Made by a program: the position numbers and the translations under genes | Part shown: one piece after another, positions 1 to 8,496 of the stretch | How the letters are laid out: every line of letters begins with the position of its first letter | How positions within the stretch are numbered: the stretch's first letter is position 1 | The notes under the pieces: generated by a model | Seen by the model: only the letters and a program-made list of their open reading frames with translations | What the model was told of the DNA's origin: nothing | Database searches by the model: none | DNA from: Candidatus Hydrogenedentota bacterium | GTDB taxonomy: Bacteria; Hydrogenedentota; Hydrogenedentia; Hydrogenedentales; CAITNO01 | NCBI GenBank assembly: GCA_007118765.1 | Contig: SKQZ01000137.1 | Coordinates: forward strand, 1 to 14,592 | Reading direction: 5' to 3' | Length of the DNA: 14,592 nt

Positions 1-2
1 AG

Positions 3-353
3 CTGTTCGAGAACCTTATTCGCACCATTGAGGAAAATGTAACGCAAATGCTCTTCCGCCTTACCGACCCGAGCCGGCGCCATCGGATACAGCCGGGCAC
101 GTCGCGGCGAACGATGACGGAAGCGCAGATGCAGGATCGAATGCGCGAATATAGCTACAGCGCCGCGAGCAAAGAGGGCGACCGCAGCTTTGCAATGCCG
201 GGACATGATCAGCTGGCGCTGGGCGGCAAGAAATCCGACAAGCCGACAAAACCGCAACCGGTGCGCGTGGTAGACAAAACGAAACCCAACGAGCCCTGTC
301 CTTGTGGGAGCGGAAAGAAATACAAAAAGTGTTGTGGACGCGTAAACGCATAA
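3..353 (+). CDS. secA: SecA preprotein translocase ATPase, C-terminal end (partial)
   Basis: SecA is the cytosolic ATPase that pushes unfolded preproteins through SecYEG. Only the last 116 codons are in the window; the gene begins upstream. The reading frame is open from base 3. The visible part starts in the helical scaffold region (LFENLIRTIEEN), followed by a variable linker rich in Lys, Pro and Gln. It ends in the SEC-C zinc-binding tail: EPCPCGSGKKYKKCCGR, giving a CxC-x8-CC ligand set near bases 297-338. In the family this tail binds Zn2+ and contacts SecB or phospholipid. The CC ending, rather than the CH of E. coli, is common in SEC-C motifs. The stop TAA at 351-353 lies inside the start region of the next gene, so the two are probably co-transcribed. 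A lone SEC-C protein is possible in principle, but the preceding helix fits SecA. Confidence 0.9.
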   Translation: MFENLIRTIEENVTQMLFRLTDPSRRHRIQPGTSRRTMTEAQMQDRMREYSYSAASKEGDRSFAMPGHDQLALGGKKSDKPTKPQPVRVVDKTKPNEPCPCGSGKKYKKCCGRVNA

Positions 354-1852
354 TACCCGCTGTTATCATCCTTTTCTGGCTTGTAATGGTCGGGGGCCTG
401 CTATACCGTGAAGTGGCGCTGCCCTATCTATACCGCGGGATACCATCAGCGCGCACGGCGCGACCACAGAACATCTGGCTTGGCCTGTATTTCGGCGAAG
501 AACAGCGCGTTGGTTTTGTGCATTTGCGCACAACCCCCGAAGACCGGGATTTCGAGACGGGGTATGCCATGAACGTGCTTGCCCGGCTTGAGTTTCCGTT
601 ATTCGGCGATAATGCGCGTTTTCAATTGACTGGCGAGGCGTGGCAATCCATCCATGACGGTCTGCGCACCTTTGCATTCAGTCTGGATGCCGACGGCCAC
701 GCCATGCGCATTGAGGGTGTGGCGGAAGACGGGGTTATCCGGGCCGACTTGCATACCGGCGGCGAGAAGACATCCTTTTCATTGCCCGTGGGCCGTCAGG
801 TGCTCTTGTCCGGCGGCATGGGCCTGAGCGCGGCGTCCATTCCCGCCATGACCCCCGGCGAAACCATCTACATGGACGCGTTTGATCCCACCACCATGTC
901 CACCAGCCGCGCAAAACTGCAAGCGCTGCGCCATGAAACCGTGGAAGTGAGCGGCGCCCCCGTGGAAACCGTGGTCATCGCCACGACGGTCGGACCGGTT
1001 ACAACCCATGTCTGGATTTCGGAGGAGGAGGAAGTAATCCGGGCGGAGACGCCCTTCGGACTGATCATCAAGAAGATAAGTCCGGAAGAAGCATTGTCGC
1101 CCACCGTTGAAGACGAAGCGGCCAATATGGTGCGCGCCCTGGCGGTAACGGCTACGGGTGCGCCGCCCGATCCCGATGCCGACGTGCTGCGGCTCCGCAT
1201 TACCGCCGACGACCCGTCCCTGTTGCCGCCGCAGGACAACCGACAAAAGCGCGAGGACGATGTGTATATTATCCGTCGCCAGAACCCGTTGGACACGGCC
1301 CGGCACATCTCCCTCTCCGAAGACCAAGCCCAACGATATGTGGCTTCGGACATGTTTATCCAGGCGGAGCATCCGCGCATTCGTTCGTTTGCCGAGTCTC
1401 TTGTAGAAGATGCCGACACCCCGTGGGAAAAAGCATTGTCCATTTATGACTGGCTCTATGATGCGGTGGAAAAAGAACATGTGCTGTCCGTACCGAGTGC
1501 TCTGGAGGTGCTCGAACAACTCCGGGGCGATTGTAATGAGCACGCCATTTTATTCGCCGCGTTGGCGCGTGCGGCGGGCATTCCCACGCGGGTGGTCATT
1601 GGGCTGGCATGGAGCCGTGAAATGGAGCGCTTCGGCTACCACGCCTGGAACGAGGTGTTTGTCGGCAAATGGGTTGCCATAGACGCCACTTTCGGCGAAA
1701 AAGTTGTCGGCCCGACACACATAAAACTCATTACGGGCGGCATCGATCAGTGGCCGCGCCTGCTGCCCTATATTGGCGCGCTTGGCATTGAGGTTGTGAA
1801 TGACGCGGCGCCTGATCACCATCCGGAAGCAACAGACGAGGTATCGCCATAA
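329..1852 (+). CDS. Membrane-anchored transglutaminase-like domain protein
   Basis: With a GTG start at 329 the product is 507 aa. A short basic N-terminus (TRKR) is followed by one hydrophobic segment at about residues 8-27, which looks like an uncleaved signal anchor placing the rest outside the cytoplasm. The C-terminal third is a transglutaminase-like core with the full triad: Cys402 in RGDCNEHAI, His438 in YHAWNEV and Asp452 in AIDATFG. This superfamily includes protein cross-linking enzymes and, in bacteria, cysteine peptidases. The roughly 380 residues before it match no family I recognise and may be a beta-rich substrate or cargo domain. The frame is open back to a TTG at 302, but the GTG at 329 (or TTG at 332) has a GGAAAG 11 bases upstream and begins just before the membrane segment. 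The start overlaps the secA tail by 25 bases. The stop overlaps the next ATG (TAATG). Being directly upstream of an ABC exporter suggests a shared envelope role; the substrate is unknown. Confidence 0.8.
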   Translation: MLWTRKRIIPAVIILFWLVMVGGLLYREVALPYLYRGIPSARTARPQNIWLGLYFGEEQRVGFVHLRTTPEDRDFETGYAMNVLARLEFPLFGDNARFQLTGEAWQSIHDGLRTFAFSLDADGHAMRIEGVAEDGVIRADLHTGGEKTSFSLPVGRQVLLSGGMGLSAASIPAMTPGETIYMDAFDPTTMSTSRAKLQALRHETVEVSGAPVETVVIATTVGPVTTHVWISEEEEVIRAETPFGLIIKKISPEEALSPTVEDEAANMVRALAVTATGAPPDPDADVLRLRITADDPSLLPPQDNRQKREDDVYIIRRQNPLDTARHISLSEDQAQRYVASDMFIQAEHPRIRSFAESLVEDADTPWEKALSIYDWLYDAVEKEHVLSVPSALEVLEQLRGDCNEHAILFAALARAAGIPTRVVIGLAWSREMERFGYHAWNEVFVGKWVAIDATFGEKVVGPTHIKLITGGIDQWPRLLPYIGALGIEVVNDAAPDHHPEATDEVSP

Positions 1853-2640
1853 TGACCAGCATGATAGAAACGGTGCAGCTGACCAAGCGTTTCGGCGCCA
1901 AAAACGCCGTGAACCAGCTCGATCTGAACATAGACGCGGGCACCTTCTTTTGTTTTCTCGGGCCGAACGGCGCCGGAAAAACCACCACCATCAAAGTGTT
2001 GACCGGGCTGTTGCACGCCACCAGCGGTCAGGCGCGGCTGGGCGGTTATGACATTGTGGAGGCGCCCGTGGCCGCGAAGCGGCTGCTTGGGTATGTGCCC
2101 GACCATCCCTTTCTGTACGATAAACTCACCGGCAACGAGTTTATGCGTTTCGTGGCGGGGCTGTATCAAATGTCCGAGGCGGACTACCTGGCCCGTTGTG
2201 GCGAGCTGCTGGAAATGTTTGAAATCGCTCATGTGGCCGATCAGCTCATTGAAGACTATAGCCACGGTATGCGCCAGAAACTGTCCTTTGCGTCCTGTTT
2301 CCTCCATGACCCCAAGATTGTAATTGTGGACGAGCCCTGGGTGGGGCTTGATCCCAAGAACATCCGGTTTGTAAAAAACTTTTTGAAACAAAAATGTCGA
2401 AACGAAGGGTTGACGGTGTTTATGTCCACCCACACATTGGCCATTGCGGAAGAAATCGCCGACCTCATAGGCATCATCAACAACGGCGCGCTGAAAGCCC
2501 TGGGCTCGGTAAATGAAATCAAGGCGCTGCATCACCGGCCCGGCACGCTTGAAGATGTTTTTCTTGAACTGACACAGGAGACGGAAGAAGCCGCGCTTCA
2601 CGCTGTTGCGCCTGTGGTTGAAGAGACGGTTGCGTCATGA
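1852..2640 (+). CDS. ABC transporter ATP-binding protein (ABC-2 exporter type)
   Basis: A 262-aa nucleotide-binding subunit that would power export together with the permease encoded next. Walker A is GPNGAGKT (residues 37-44), the ABC signature is YSHGMRQKL (136-144), Walker B is IVIVDEP (156-162, catalytic Glu161), and the switch histidine is His194 in STHTL. The Q-loop position reads GYVPDHPFLYDKLTG, with Asp where many importers have Gln; this is usual in the NatA/YtrB-like exporter group. Translation starts one base inside the previous stop (TAATG), so it is probably coupled. A second ATG at 1861 is also possible. The stop overlaps the permease start as ATGA. The family is clear, the transported substrate is not. 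Confidence 0.93.
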   Translation: MTSMIETVQLTKRFGAKNAVNQLDLNIDAGTFFCFLGPNGAGKTTTIKVLTGLLHATSGQARLGGYDIVEAPVAAKRLLGYVPDHPFLYDKLTGNEFMRFVAGLYQMSEADYLARCGELLEMFEIAHVADQLIEDYSHGMRQKLSFASCFLHDPKIVIVDEPWVGLDPKNIRFVKNFLKQKCRNEGLTVFMSTHTLAIAEEIADLIGIINNGALKALGSVNEIKALHHRPGTLEDVFLELTQETEEAALHAVAPVVEETVAS

Positions 2641-4331
2641 ATCAAGTATGGGTAGTCATCTTGGCGAAGCTGCGCATTGCCCGCCATGAAATCGCGGGGG
2701 TGCGCAACGAGTCGAAACTGAAGGTGAGCGTCATCACGGTTGCGGCCTTGTTGTTGTGGCTTGGCGCGTTTATCTTTTTCCGGCAGGGGTTCCGTTGGAT
2801 CATGCTTTTTGGCGGTCGGGGCGGCGCGGATTTTAATTTTGGGGACCTGCTCATGTCCCGCCTGCTCAGCATCCTGACATTGGCCATTTTCCTGCTGCTT
2901 ATTTTCTCGAATATCCTTGTGGCCTTTTCAACCATGTACCGTTCCCGCGAGGTCGTGTATTTGCTGCAAGGGCCTATTCGATATGATCACTTCTTTTATG
3001 CGCGGTTCTTTGAGTGCGTGGCGTTCAGTTCGTGGTCGCTGGCCTTTCTTGGCTCGCCGTTGATGCTGGCCTATGGCCTTGTCACCGAGGCGTCGCCGAT
3101 GTTCTTTGTGGCGTCGCTGGCGTTTTTCATTCCGTTGATAATCATACCCGCGTGCATTGGCGCCATTGCGGCCATGGTGCTGGTATACGTGTTCCCGCGG
3201 TTGAACCTGCGCGCGTTGGTGGCATTGGCCGCGCTTGCGGTGTTTCTGTTTTTCTTGTACATCCGTCACGTCTTGCGCGGCACCCAGTTGTCCGAGGATA
3301 CGATTCTTCCGGTGTTTCTCGAGGCAACCGGTCGGACGCAATCATGGGCGCTGCCCAGTCACTGGGCATCCACGGGCGTGCTTGCCGCCGCCAGATATCA
3401 ATTCCAGGAATCGTTGTTCTGGTTCCTGCTGCTGGTGTCCACGGCGCTGGTCAGCCTGATGTTCGCCGCATGGATAGCACAGCGCATATTTTTCCCGGGC
3501 TTCTCCTATCTGGCGGGCCAGGACAAACAACGGATTCGCCCGCTGCACAAGGGCTTGTTGAACCGTATGGAAAGATGGCTGGCGTTCGTGCCCAACCCAA
3601 TGCACGCACTCACCGTAAAGGACGTTAAATTGTTCTGGCGCGACCCGACCCAATGGTCGCAGTTTGTTATCTTTTTCGGCATCATGGCCATTTACATCGC
3701 CAATCTGCGCAACACCTCACGACACTACGAAGACGAAATGTGGCGCAGTTGGATTGCCTGTTTGAATGTCGGTTCCGTAACGCTGATTCTGGCGACACTT
3801 ACCAGCCGCTTTGTGTTTCCGTTGGTCAGTCTTGAGGGACGTCGCTTCTGGATCATCGGCCTTGCCCCCTTAACGTTTCGCAATCTGGTCTGGCAGAAGT
3901 TCTGGCTCAGCGTTACCACCACCTCCTTGTTTACCATTGGCCTCGCCGTGCTTTCCGCCCACATGCTCCGACTTGAACCGGTGTATTTCTGGATGACCGT
4001 ATACAGCGTGACCATCGCCAATTTTGGCCTTGCAGGACTGGCCGTGGGCCTGGGCGCCCTGTACCCCAACTTCAAGGAAGACAACCCCGCACGCATTGTC
4101 AGCGGCCTTGGCGGCACGTTGAATTTGCTTGTGAGCGTGGGCTATATCAGCGTGGTGGTGGCAGCGCAGACCTTTGTGCTGCAATACCGCGCCATAGGAC
4201 GCATCGCTAATCCCGAGTGGTTCCGTTACGCATTAAGCGGGGCCGTGGCCGTGGGCGCAGCCGCCACCCTGTTGTGCGTGGCGATGCCCATGTATTTCGG
4301 GCTGCGCAACCTGCGCGACATGGAGTATTGA
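2637..4331 (+). CDS. Large ABC exporter permease, two fused ABC-2-like halves
   Basis: A 564-aa polytopic protein with about 12 hydrophobic segments, for example near residues 31-50, 77-99, 160-184, 193-210, 260-282, 341-356, 374-393, 427-441, 455-475, 493-514 and 531-550. Two similar cytosolic elbow motifs are visible: EVVYLLQGPIRYDHFF (105-120) in the first half and SLEGRRFWIIGLAPLTFRN (398-416) in the second. Both resemble the conserved 'E..LL..P+..' element that occurs once in ordinary ABC-2 permeases, so this looks like two permease halves in one chain. A later motif, YPNFKEDNPARIVSG (476-490), is typical of long putative ABC exporters. It overlaps the ATPase gene by four bases (ATGA) and is therefore its obvious partner. 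The substrate cannot be read from the sequence. Confidence 0.88.
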   Translation: MNQVWVVILAKLRIARHEIAGVRNESKLKVSVITVAALLLWLGAFIFFRQGFRWIMLFGGRGGADFNFGDLLMSRLLSILTLAIFLLLIFSNILVAFSTMYRSREVVYLLQGPIRYDHFFYARFFECVAFSSWSLAFLGSPLMLAYGLVTEASPMFFVASLAFFIPLIIIPACIGAIAAMVLVYVFPRLNLRALVALAALAVFLFFLYIRHVLRGTQLSEDTILPVFLEATGRTQSWALPSHWASTGVLAAARYQFQESLFWFLLLVSTALVSLMFAAWIAQRIFFPGFSYLAGQDKQRIRPLHKGLLNRMERWLAFVPNPMHALTVKDVKLFWRDPTQWSQFVIFFGIMAIYIANLRNTSRHYEDEMWRSWIACLNVGSVTLILATLTSRFVFPLVSLEGRRFWIIGLAPLTFRNLVWQKFWLSVTTTSLFTIGLAVLSAHMLRLEPVYFWMTVYSVTIANFGLAGLAVGLGALYPNFKEDNPARIVSGLGGTLNLLVSVGYISVVVAAQTFVLQYRAIGRIANPEWFRYALSGAVAVGAAATLLCVAMPMYFGLRNLRDMEY

Positions 4332-4333
4332 CG

Positions 4334-4738
4334 ATGTACGCATTTACCGTGGAAACCAAAAAGCGCACACAGTTTGTGAACATTGACGCCGACGTGCGCC
4401 GGATCATCCAAACCGCAAAACTGAAAAACGGCTTGTTGCAACTGCATGTGCCGCACACCACCGCGGGCATCACCATCAACGAAAATGCGGATCCCGATGT
4501 GCTGCATGATCTTGAGTTCGCGCTTGACAAGATAGCGCCCTGGCATGCCGCTGCATACCGTCATGCCGAAGGCAACAGCGCCGCTCATGTGAAAGCCAGC
4601 ATGATGGGGCCGAGCCTTGCTCTGATCATCCGGGACGGCGAACCGCAACTTGGCACATGGCAATCGGTATTCTTCTGCGAATTCGACGGGCCGCGACGCA
4701 GAAACGTATGGGCGACGGCACTGAGGGATGAAGGTTAG
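4334..4738 (+). CDS. yjbQ: YjbQ-family (UPF0047) secondary thiamine-phosphate synthase-like enzyme
   Basis: A compact 134-aa cytosolic protein of the usual YjbQ length. It carries the family hallmarks: VPHTTAGITINENADPDV (residues 39-56), HAEGNSAAHVKASMMG (77-92) and LGTWQSVFFCEFDGPRRR (106-123). The conserved His and Glu residues (His41, Glu50, His77, Glu79, His85) form the metal or active-site cluster of the family. E. coli YjbQ has low thiamine-phosphate synthase activity in vitro; the physiological role of the family is uncertain. The ATG lies two bases after the permease stop, so it is the last gene of the plus-strand operon. An alternative TTG-initiated extension from 4217 would overlap the permease by over 100 bases and is not supported by the family's length. 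Only 12 bases separate it from the convergent gene. Confidence 0.92.
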   Translation: MYAFTVETKKRTQFVNIDADVRRIIQTAKLKNGLLQLHVPHTTAGITINENADPDVLHDLEFALDKIAPWHAAAYRHAEGNSAAHVKASMMGPSLALIIRDGEPQLGTWQSVFFCEFDGPRRRNVWATALRDEG

Positions 4739-4750
4739 CCGGACCGTTTA

Positions 4751-5728
4751 TTAACCACCCGCGGCGCGGTCAGCGGCATACTCGCGGCGGCTTACGGCAA
4801 TGATGGTTGCGCACAACGAGACGCCGGTAATCAGGAGTAACGCGAAGATGGAGCGTGTTGCGCTTACCTGAAACACCTCGCGCTGAAACGTGCCCAGCGC
4901 CGTTTGTATTTCCGCCACATGCCGCTGCGTGGCCATGATGGGCATCAGTGCGTCCGTGTATTTTTTGATGGTAAAGAAATCCACCAGGCCCGGTATTTGC
5001 GTTGCCAGCCCCTGCCAGCCATACAACAGGATAACGCCGTATACAATCGGCCGCTTGGTGAAGGCGCCCAGGAACACGGCAAATCCGCCGTAAGCGAGCA
5101 GGGCCATCACCATGACGGCAAGATAATGTGCCAGCAGCGTCAAATCCGTAAGACTCGTCAATGAAAGGTTCTCATGGATGGAGGAAGCGGCGAAGGTAAG
5201 CGCTGCCGAACTCGCCAGAATCGCGGTGGCAATAATCATGAACGCGCAAAAGCGTCCGATTACCCACGCTGATCGGGGCACGGGGCGCGTTAGTATGTAG
5301 GGCATGGTGCGCGCCTCTATGTCTTCCGCCACGAGCATCCCCGCGAAAAACAACGCCAGGAGCGGCGCAAACACATTGATGTGCAATTCCTGCACCAGCC
5401 GCACAAACACCTCGTTGCCCGATTCCGCAAAGCGGGAGGTGGACAGGAATGCAAGCGCCAGCGGGATGAGCACCGGCAGAAACGCGATGACGGTTGCCAG
5501 CAACAGACGTTTGCGGCGGGTAAGCGTAACCAGCGCGTGCCTGGCGGAGGCCGCCGCGATACACACATAGCCCCGCCGGCGGGGTTGCATGCCCGGTCGC
5601 AGCCACTCCGGCAGGATACGCCGCGCGGGCGAATCATCGGCGGCATTAACCGTTATGGAATCCGCCATGCTGATCTTGTGTTCCGTATCAGCGCCGTTGT
5701 CGTTGGGTTGGTTGTTTAAGGTGCTCAT
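4751..5728 (-). CDS. ABC-2 type transporter permease
   Basis: A 325-aa membrane protein. A hydrophilic N-terminus of about 60 residues (Asn/Asp-rich, then RRILPEWLRPGMQPRRRG) precedes about six hydrophobic segments: residues 75-95, 115-131, 155-180, 200-218, 223-239 and 292-312. After the second segment comes EDIEARTMPYILTRPVPRSAW (135-155), the elbow-helix signature of ABC-2/NosY-like permeases. The ATG at 5728 has AGGAA seven bases upstream. It is the last gene of the minus-strand run and follows an ATPase gene after a 54-base gap that holds a strong hairpin, so it is most likely the partner of that ATPase. The substrate is unknown. Confidence 0.85.
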   Translation of the reverse strand: MSTLNNQPNDNGADTEHKISMADSITVNAADDSPARRILPEWLRPGMQPRRRGYVCIAAASARHALVTLTRRKRLLLATVIAFLPVLIPLALAFLSTSRFAESGNEVFVRLVQELHINVFAPLLALFFAGMLVAEDIEARTMPYILTRPVPRSAWVIGRFCAFMIIATAILASSAALTFAASSIHENLSLTSLTDLTLLAHYLAVMVMALLAYGGFAVFLGAFTKRPIVYGVILLYGWQGLATQIPGLVDFFTIKKYTDALMPIMATQRHVAEIQTALGTFQREVFQVSATRSIFALLLITGVSLCATIIAVSRREYAADRAAGG

Positions 5729-5746
5729 CTATTCCTCATGGCTGGG

Positions 5747-5769
5747 TGCCGCGCCGCCGTAGCGCGGCA
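5747..5769 (-). other. Intercistronic GC hairpin between ATPase and permease genes
   Basis: A perfect 8-bp inverted repeat (TGCCGCGC / GCGCGGCA) closes a 7-base loop in the 54-base gap between the ATPase stop and the permease ribosome-binding site. No T-run follows on the minus strand, so it is not an intrinsic terminator. Such hairpins can set message stability or differential expression inside an operon; that role is inferred. Confidence 0.5.
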
Positions 5770-5782
5770 GACCGTCAAAATG

Positions 5783-6700
5783 TCAGCGTGTCAAATAATC
5801 GAATACCGACTGCAAACTGTCGTCAGCGCATTCAATGGCGCGAATGCGGTTGTCGCCGCGTACCATCATATCGTTCAATGTGTCATAACACAGATTGGCG
5901 TCCCGTGTGCGCATCACAAAGCCCTTCTCGTCAAAATCAATGGCCGTTACGGCGGGAAAAGAAACAAAGGTTGCGGCCGTTTCCCGGGGCGCATCTGTTT
6001 CCACGCGGATGGCGTGCGGATGGGCGTCTATGAGGTTGCGAATGTCGCGCACCCGTCCCTGCGCCAGCAGCGATCCCTTGAAAATCAGGGCCACACTGTC
6101 GGTAATGCGCTCAATTTCGTACAGGATATGACTGGAAACAATGACCGTCATGCCGGCATCGGCAAGGGACTGGATCAGCGCATACATTTCGTCGCGGCCA
6201 CGCGGGTCCAAGCCGTTCATCGGTTCGTCAAGAAAAAGCAGCTCGGGACACGTGCTCAAAGCCTGCGCAATCTTGATGCGTTGGCGCATGCCCTTGCTAT
6301 ACGTTTCAATGGGATCGTGCATGCGCGCCGTCATGCGCGTTAACTCGCAGGCATGTTCCGCAGCCGCGCGGGCTTGCCGTGTGCTCATGCCCCAATAGAG
6401 ATTGAGATAGTAGACAAACTCAAAACCCGTGGCGTTCTCAAAAAAGTTGTCTGTTTCCGGGCAATACCCAATGCGCCGCAACACCTCCAGATTGTTGCGC
6501 GGCCGCTCGCCAAACACGCGGATTTCGCCCCGGCTGGGTTTGTACAGACCAAGCGCCAGTTTGATCACCGTGCTTTTGCCTGCGCCATTCGGCCCGAGCA
6601 AACCGATGACTTTTTCTTCTATGACCAGATCAAGGTTGTTGACGGCCACAACCTCGCCAAACCATTTCGAGAGGGAATGTGCCTGTATTATTGCCGTCAT
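5783..6700 (-). CDS. ABC transporter ATP-binding protein
   Basis: A 305-aa nucleotide-binding subunit. Walker A is GPNGAGKS (residues 37-44), the signature is YSKGMRQRI (134-142), Walker B is LLFLDEP (154-160), followed by the D-loop NGLDP, and the H-loop is His191 in SSHIL. The Q-loop region reads IGYCPETDNFF, with Glu in place of Gln. The C-terminal ~90 residues (EIERITDSVAL onward) form the regulatory extension common in ABC-2 exporter ATPases. The ATG at 6700 is chosen because it overlaps the upstream permease stop as ATGA and begins directly before the first domain strand. The frame stays open upstream to 7189, but that stretch lies inside the permease gene. It probably pairs with the permease at 4751-5728. 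Confidence 0.93.
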   Translation of the reverse strand: MTAIIQAHSLSKWFGEVVAVNNLDLVIEEKVIGLLGPNGAGKSTVIKLALGLYKPSRGEIRVFGERPRNNLEVLRRIGYCPETDNFFENATGFEFVYYLNLYWGMSTRQARAAAEHACELTRMTARMHDPIETYSKGMRQRIKIAQALSTCPELLFLDEPMNGLDPRGRDEMYALIQSLADAGMTVIVSSHILYEIERITDSVALIFKGSLLAQGRVRDIRNLIDAHPHAIRVETDAPRETAATFVSFPAVTAIDFDEKGFVMRTRDANLCYDTLNDMMVRGDNRIRAIECADDSLQSVFDYLTR

Positions 6701-7572
6701 GCCGCTATCTCCGCCCGCCGCGCCTTGCGCAGCACAATTAACAAGGCCACCGCGCATACGACCGACACGTACAGAAAACACCAGTACCACGATAACGAAA
6801 ATAAGATGCGGTTGTCGCGAAACAGCGTTTCGCCAATGCGCCGCAAGGCGAGTGGAAACGACACCGCGAGATAATTGCGCTGATGCAGCATGCCCGCCAA
6901 CAGTCCGCCCAGACTGGAGTTGGCCACCAGCGCCATGATGGTCGCAATGGCGGCATAATTCTGACTTGGCAGCAGAGCGGAACATGCCAGGATACACAAC
7001 GAGGTGGGCACCACAATCAACAGCGAATAGCCGACAATGGACAGGGGCCACCACCAGCTGTCCGACAGTGTCTCCATGCCGGGCAACAACAGGTTGTGCA
7101 ATACCACGAGCAGTACGCCCGGCAATGCCGTAATGGACAGTCCCAGCAGCACAAGGGTCATTGTTTTGCCCAAGGCATAGTCCAGCCATGTCAACGGCTT
7201 GGAAAAATACACTTCCATAAGGTTGTTCTTGAAATCATTGCAGATCATGCCCGCGCCCGCATACAACAATATAATAAACGTTGCCGTGGTCTGCAGATAC
7301 AGAAAGCTGAAAAACGTGCTCGGGCCGATATAGGCGATGTCCAAATTGGCGAATACAATCTGCAGCGGATGGTTGGGATCCTGAGCAAGCACGTCATAGG
7401 CCACCACCTGCAACATGCGCAGAATAACATGGATCATGGACAACAGGAACAGCGCTTTGAACACGCGAAACTTCATGAGCGTGGCCACTTCCTGCTCCAC
7501 AATCACGAGCCAACGAAAGTGGCGGCGCGGGCGTCCTTCGTATCGTCGGTATGATTTGGCATAAATCGGCAC
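6697..7572 (-). CDS. ABC-2 type transporter permease
   Basis: A 291-aa membrane protein starting with a cytosolic stretch (MPIYAKSYRRYEGRPRR) seen at the front of this permease type. About six hydrophobic segments follow, near residues 40-60, 85-109, 132-158, 170-192, 200-218 and 260-280. After the second comes CNDFKNNLMEVYFSKPLTWLD (111-131), the ABC-2 elbow motif. The start codon is GTG at 7572, with AAGGAG six bases upstream on the minus strand. That ribosome-binding site lies in the last codons of the preceding ATPase gene and decides the start. The stop overlaps the next ATPase start by four bases. It most likely pairs with the ATPase at 7576-8496, making the first of two tandem ATPase/permease pairs. 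The cargo is unknown. Confidence 0.87.
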   Translation of the reverse strand: MPIYAKSYRRYEGRPRRHFRWLVIVEQEVATLMKFRVFKALFLLSMIHVILRMLQVVAYDVLAQDPNHPLQIVFANLDIAYIGPSTFFSFLYLQTTATFIILLYAGAGMICNDFKNNLMEVYFSKPLTWLDYALGKTMTLVLLGLSITALPGVLLVVLHNLLLPGMETLSDSWWWPLSIVGYSLLIVVPTSLCILACSALLPSQNYAAIATIMALVANSSLGGLLAGMLHQRNYLAVSFPLALRRIGETLFRDNRILFSLSWYWCFLYVSVVCAVALLIVLRKARRAEIAA

Positions 7573-7575
7573 GCG

Positions 7576-8496
7576 CTACTCCTTTTCCATGGCCTGCAGA
7601 AACGCTTCCTCAAGACTACGGCGTGCCGGTTGAAAATGACGCACCTGAATGCCGCTGTCTCGCGCTATCTGAAATAATTGTTGCACACCGGTGTCCTGAG
7701 AGGTGCGCACCAGCAACATATTCGAGGGATGCACCCGCGCACACTCATACCCGGCGCTGCGGGCCGCATGTATAAACGCTTCGTCGTTGTCGCGTACCCG
7801 CACCTCATAGAACTCCGGACGCGGTGCGGTCAATTCGCTGATGGCGCCCGAGTGCACCACCCGGCCCTTGTCAATCATCACCACCTGTTCGCATACATGC
7901 TGCACATCCGGCAGCAAATGACTGGATACAATAACCGTAACATCCGGGCGCGAGGCAATGTCCCGCACCAGATCGAGTATTTCAATGCGACCGTCGGGAT
8001 CAAGGCCGTTGGTGGGCTCGTCAAGCAACAACAGGCTCGGGTCATGCAAAATCGCCTGCGCCAGCTTAACCCGTTGCAGCATGCCCGTGGAATAGGTTTC
8101 CATGGTGCGGTACCGGCTGTCGCCGAGGTTGACGTAATTCAACACTTCGTGCGCACGCTCCAAGGCGTCCACCCGGCTCATGCCGAATATGCGTCCGCAA
8201 TACATCAAAAACGCAACAGCGCTGACCTTCGGGCTGGAGACCTCAATCTCCGGCATATAACCCAACCGATGACGCACCTCAACGGCGCGCCGGGGCATGG
8301 GCAACCCGAATATGGTGACCCGGCCTTTTTCGGCGCGGTTAAAGCCCAGCACGGTCTTGATAAGCGTGCTCTTCCCCGCGCCGTTTGGTCCCAACAGACC
8401 AATGGCGCCGCCGCCAAACGCAATGGTAACACCATCAAGGGCAGGCACGCCGTCATAGCTTACGGTTACGTCGGAAAAATCAATTATCGGGGTCAA
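7576..8496 (-). CDS. ABC transporter ATP-binding protein, TTG start
   Basis: A 306-aa nucleotide-binding subunit. Walker A is GPNGAGKS (residues 37-44), the signature is YSTGMLQRVK (135-144), Walker B is LLLLDEP (155-161), then TNGLDP, and the H-loop is His193 in SSHLL. The Q-loop region is LGYMPEIEV, with Glu in place of Gln as in many exporter ATPases. The frame is closed by TAA a few codons upstream. The only start that gives the complete first strand (IIDFSDVTVSYDG) is the TTG at 8496, which has only a weak GGGATAG upstream. Poor initiation may keep expression low. It is separated from the long repeat-protein gene by 81 bases without a clear terminator, so it may share that transcript. 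Confidence 0.92.
   Translation of the reverse strand: MTPIIDFSDVTVSYDGVPALDGVTIAFGGGAIGLLGPNGAGKSTLIKTVLGFNRAEKGRVTIFGLPMPRRAVEVRHRLGYMPEIEVSSPKVSAVAFLMYCGRIFGMSRVDALERAHEVLNYVNLGDSRYRTMETYSTGMLQRVKLAQAILHDPSLLLLDEPTNGLDPDGRIEILDLVRDIASRPDVTVIVSSHLLPDVQHVCEQVVMIDKGRVVHSGAISELTAPRPEFYEVRVRDNDEAFIHAARSAGYECARVHPSNMLLVRTSQDTGVQQLFQIARDSGIQVRHFQPARRSLEEAFLQAMEKE

Noticed and set aside
4733..4756. Bidirectional terminator between the convergent genes
   Set aside because: GGTTA/TAACC is only 5 bp with a 14-base loop and no T-run; it overlaps both stop codons and is probably chance.
5783..7189. Long 468-codon minus-strand frame ending in the second ATPase
   Set aside because: The part upstream of 6700 lies inside the permease gene in another frame and has no ABC domain homology; the ATGA overlap at 6697-6700 marks the true start.
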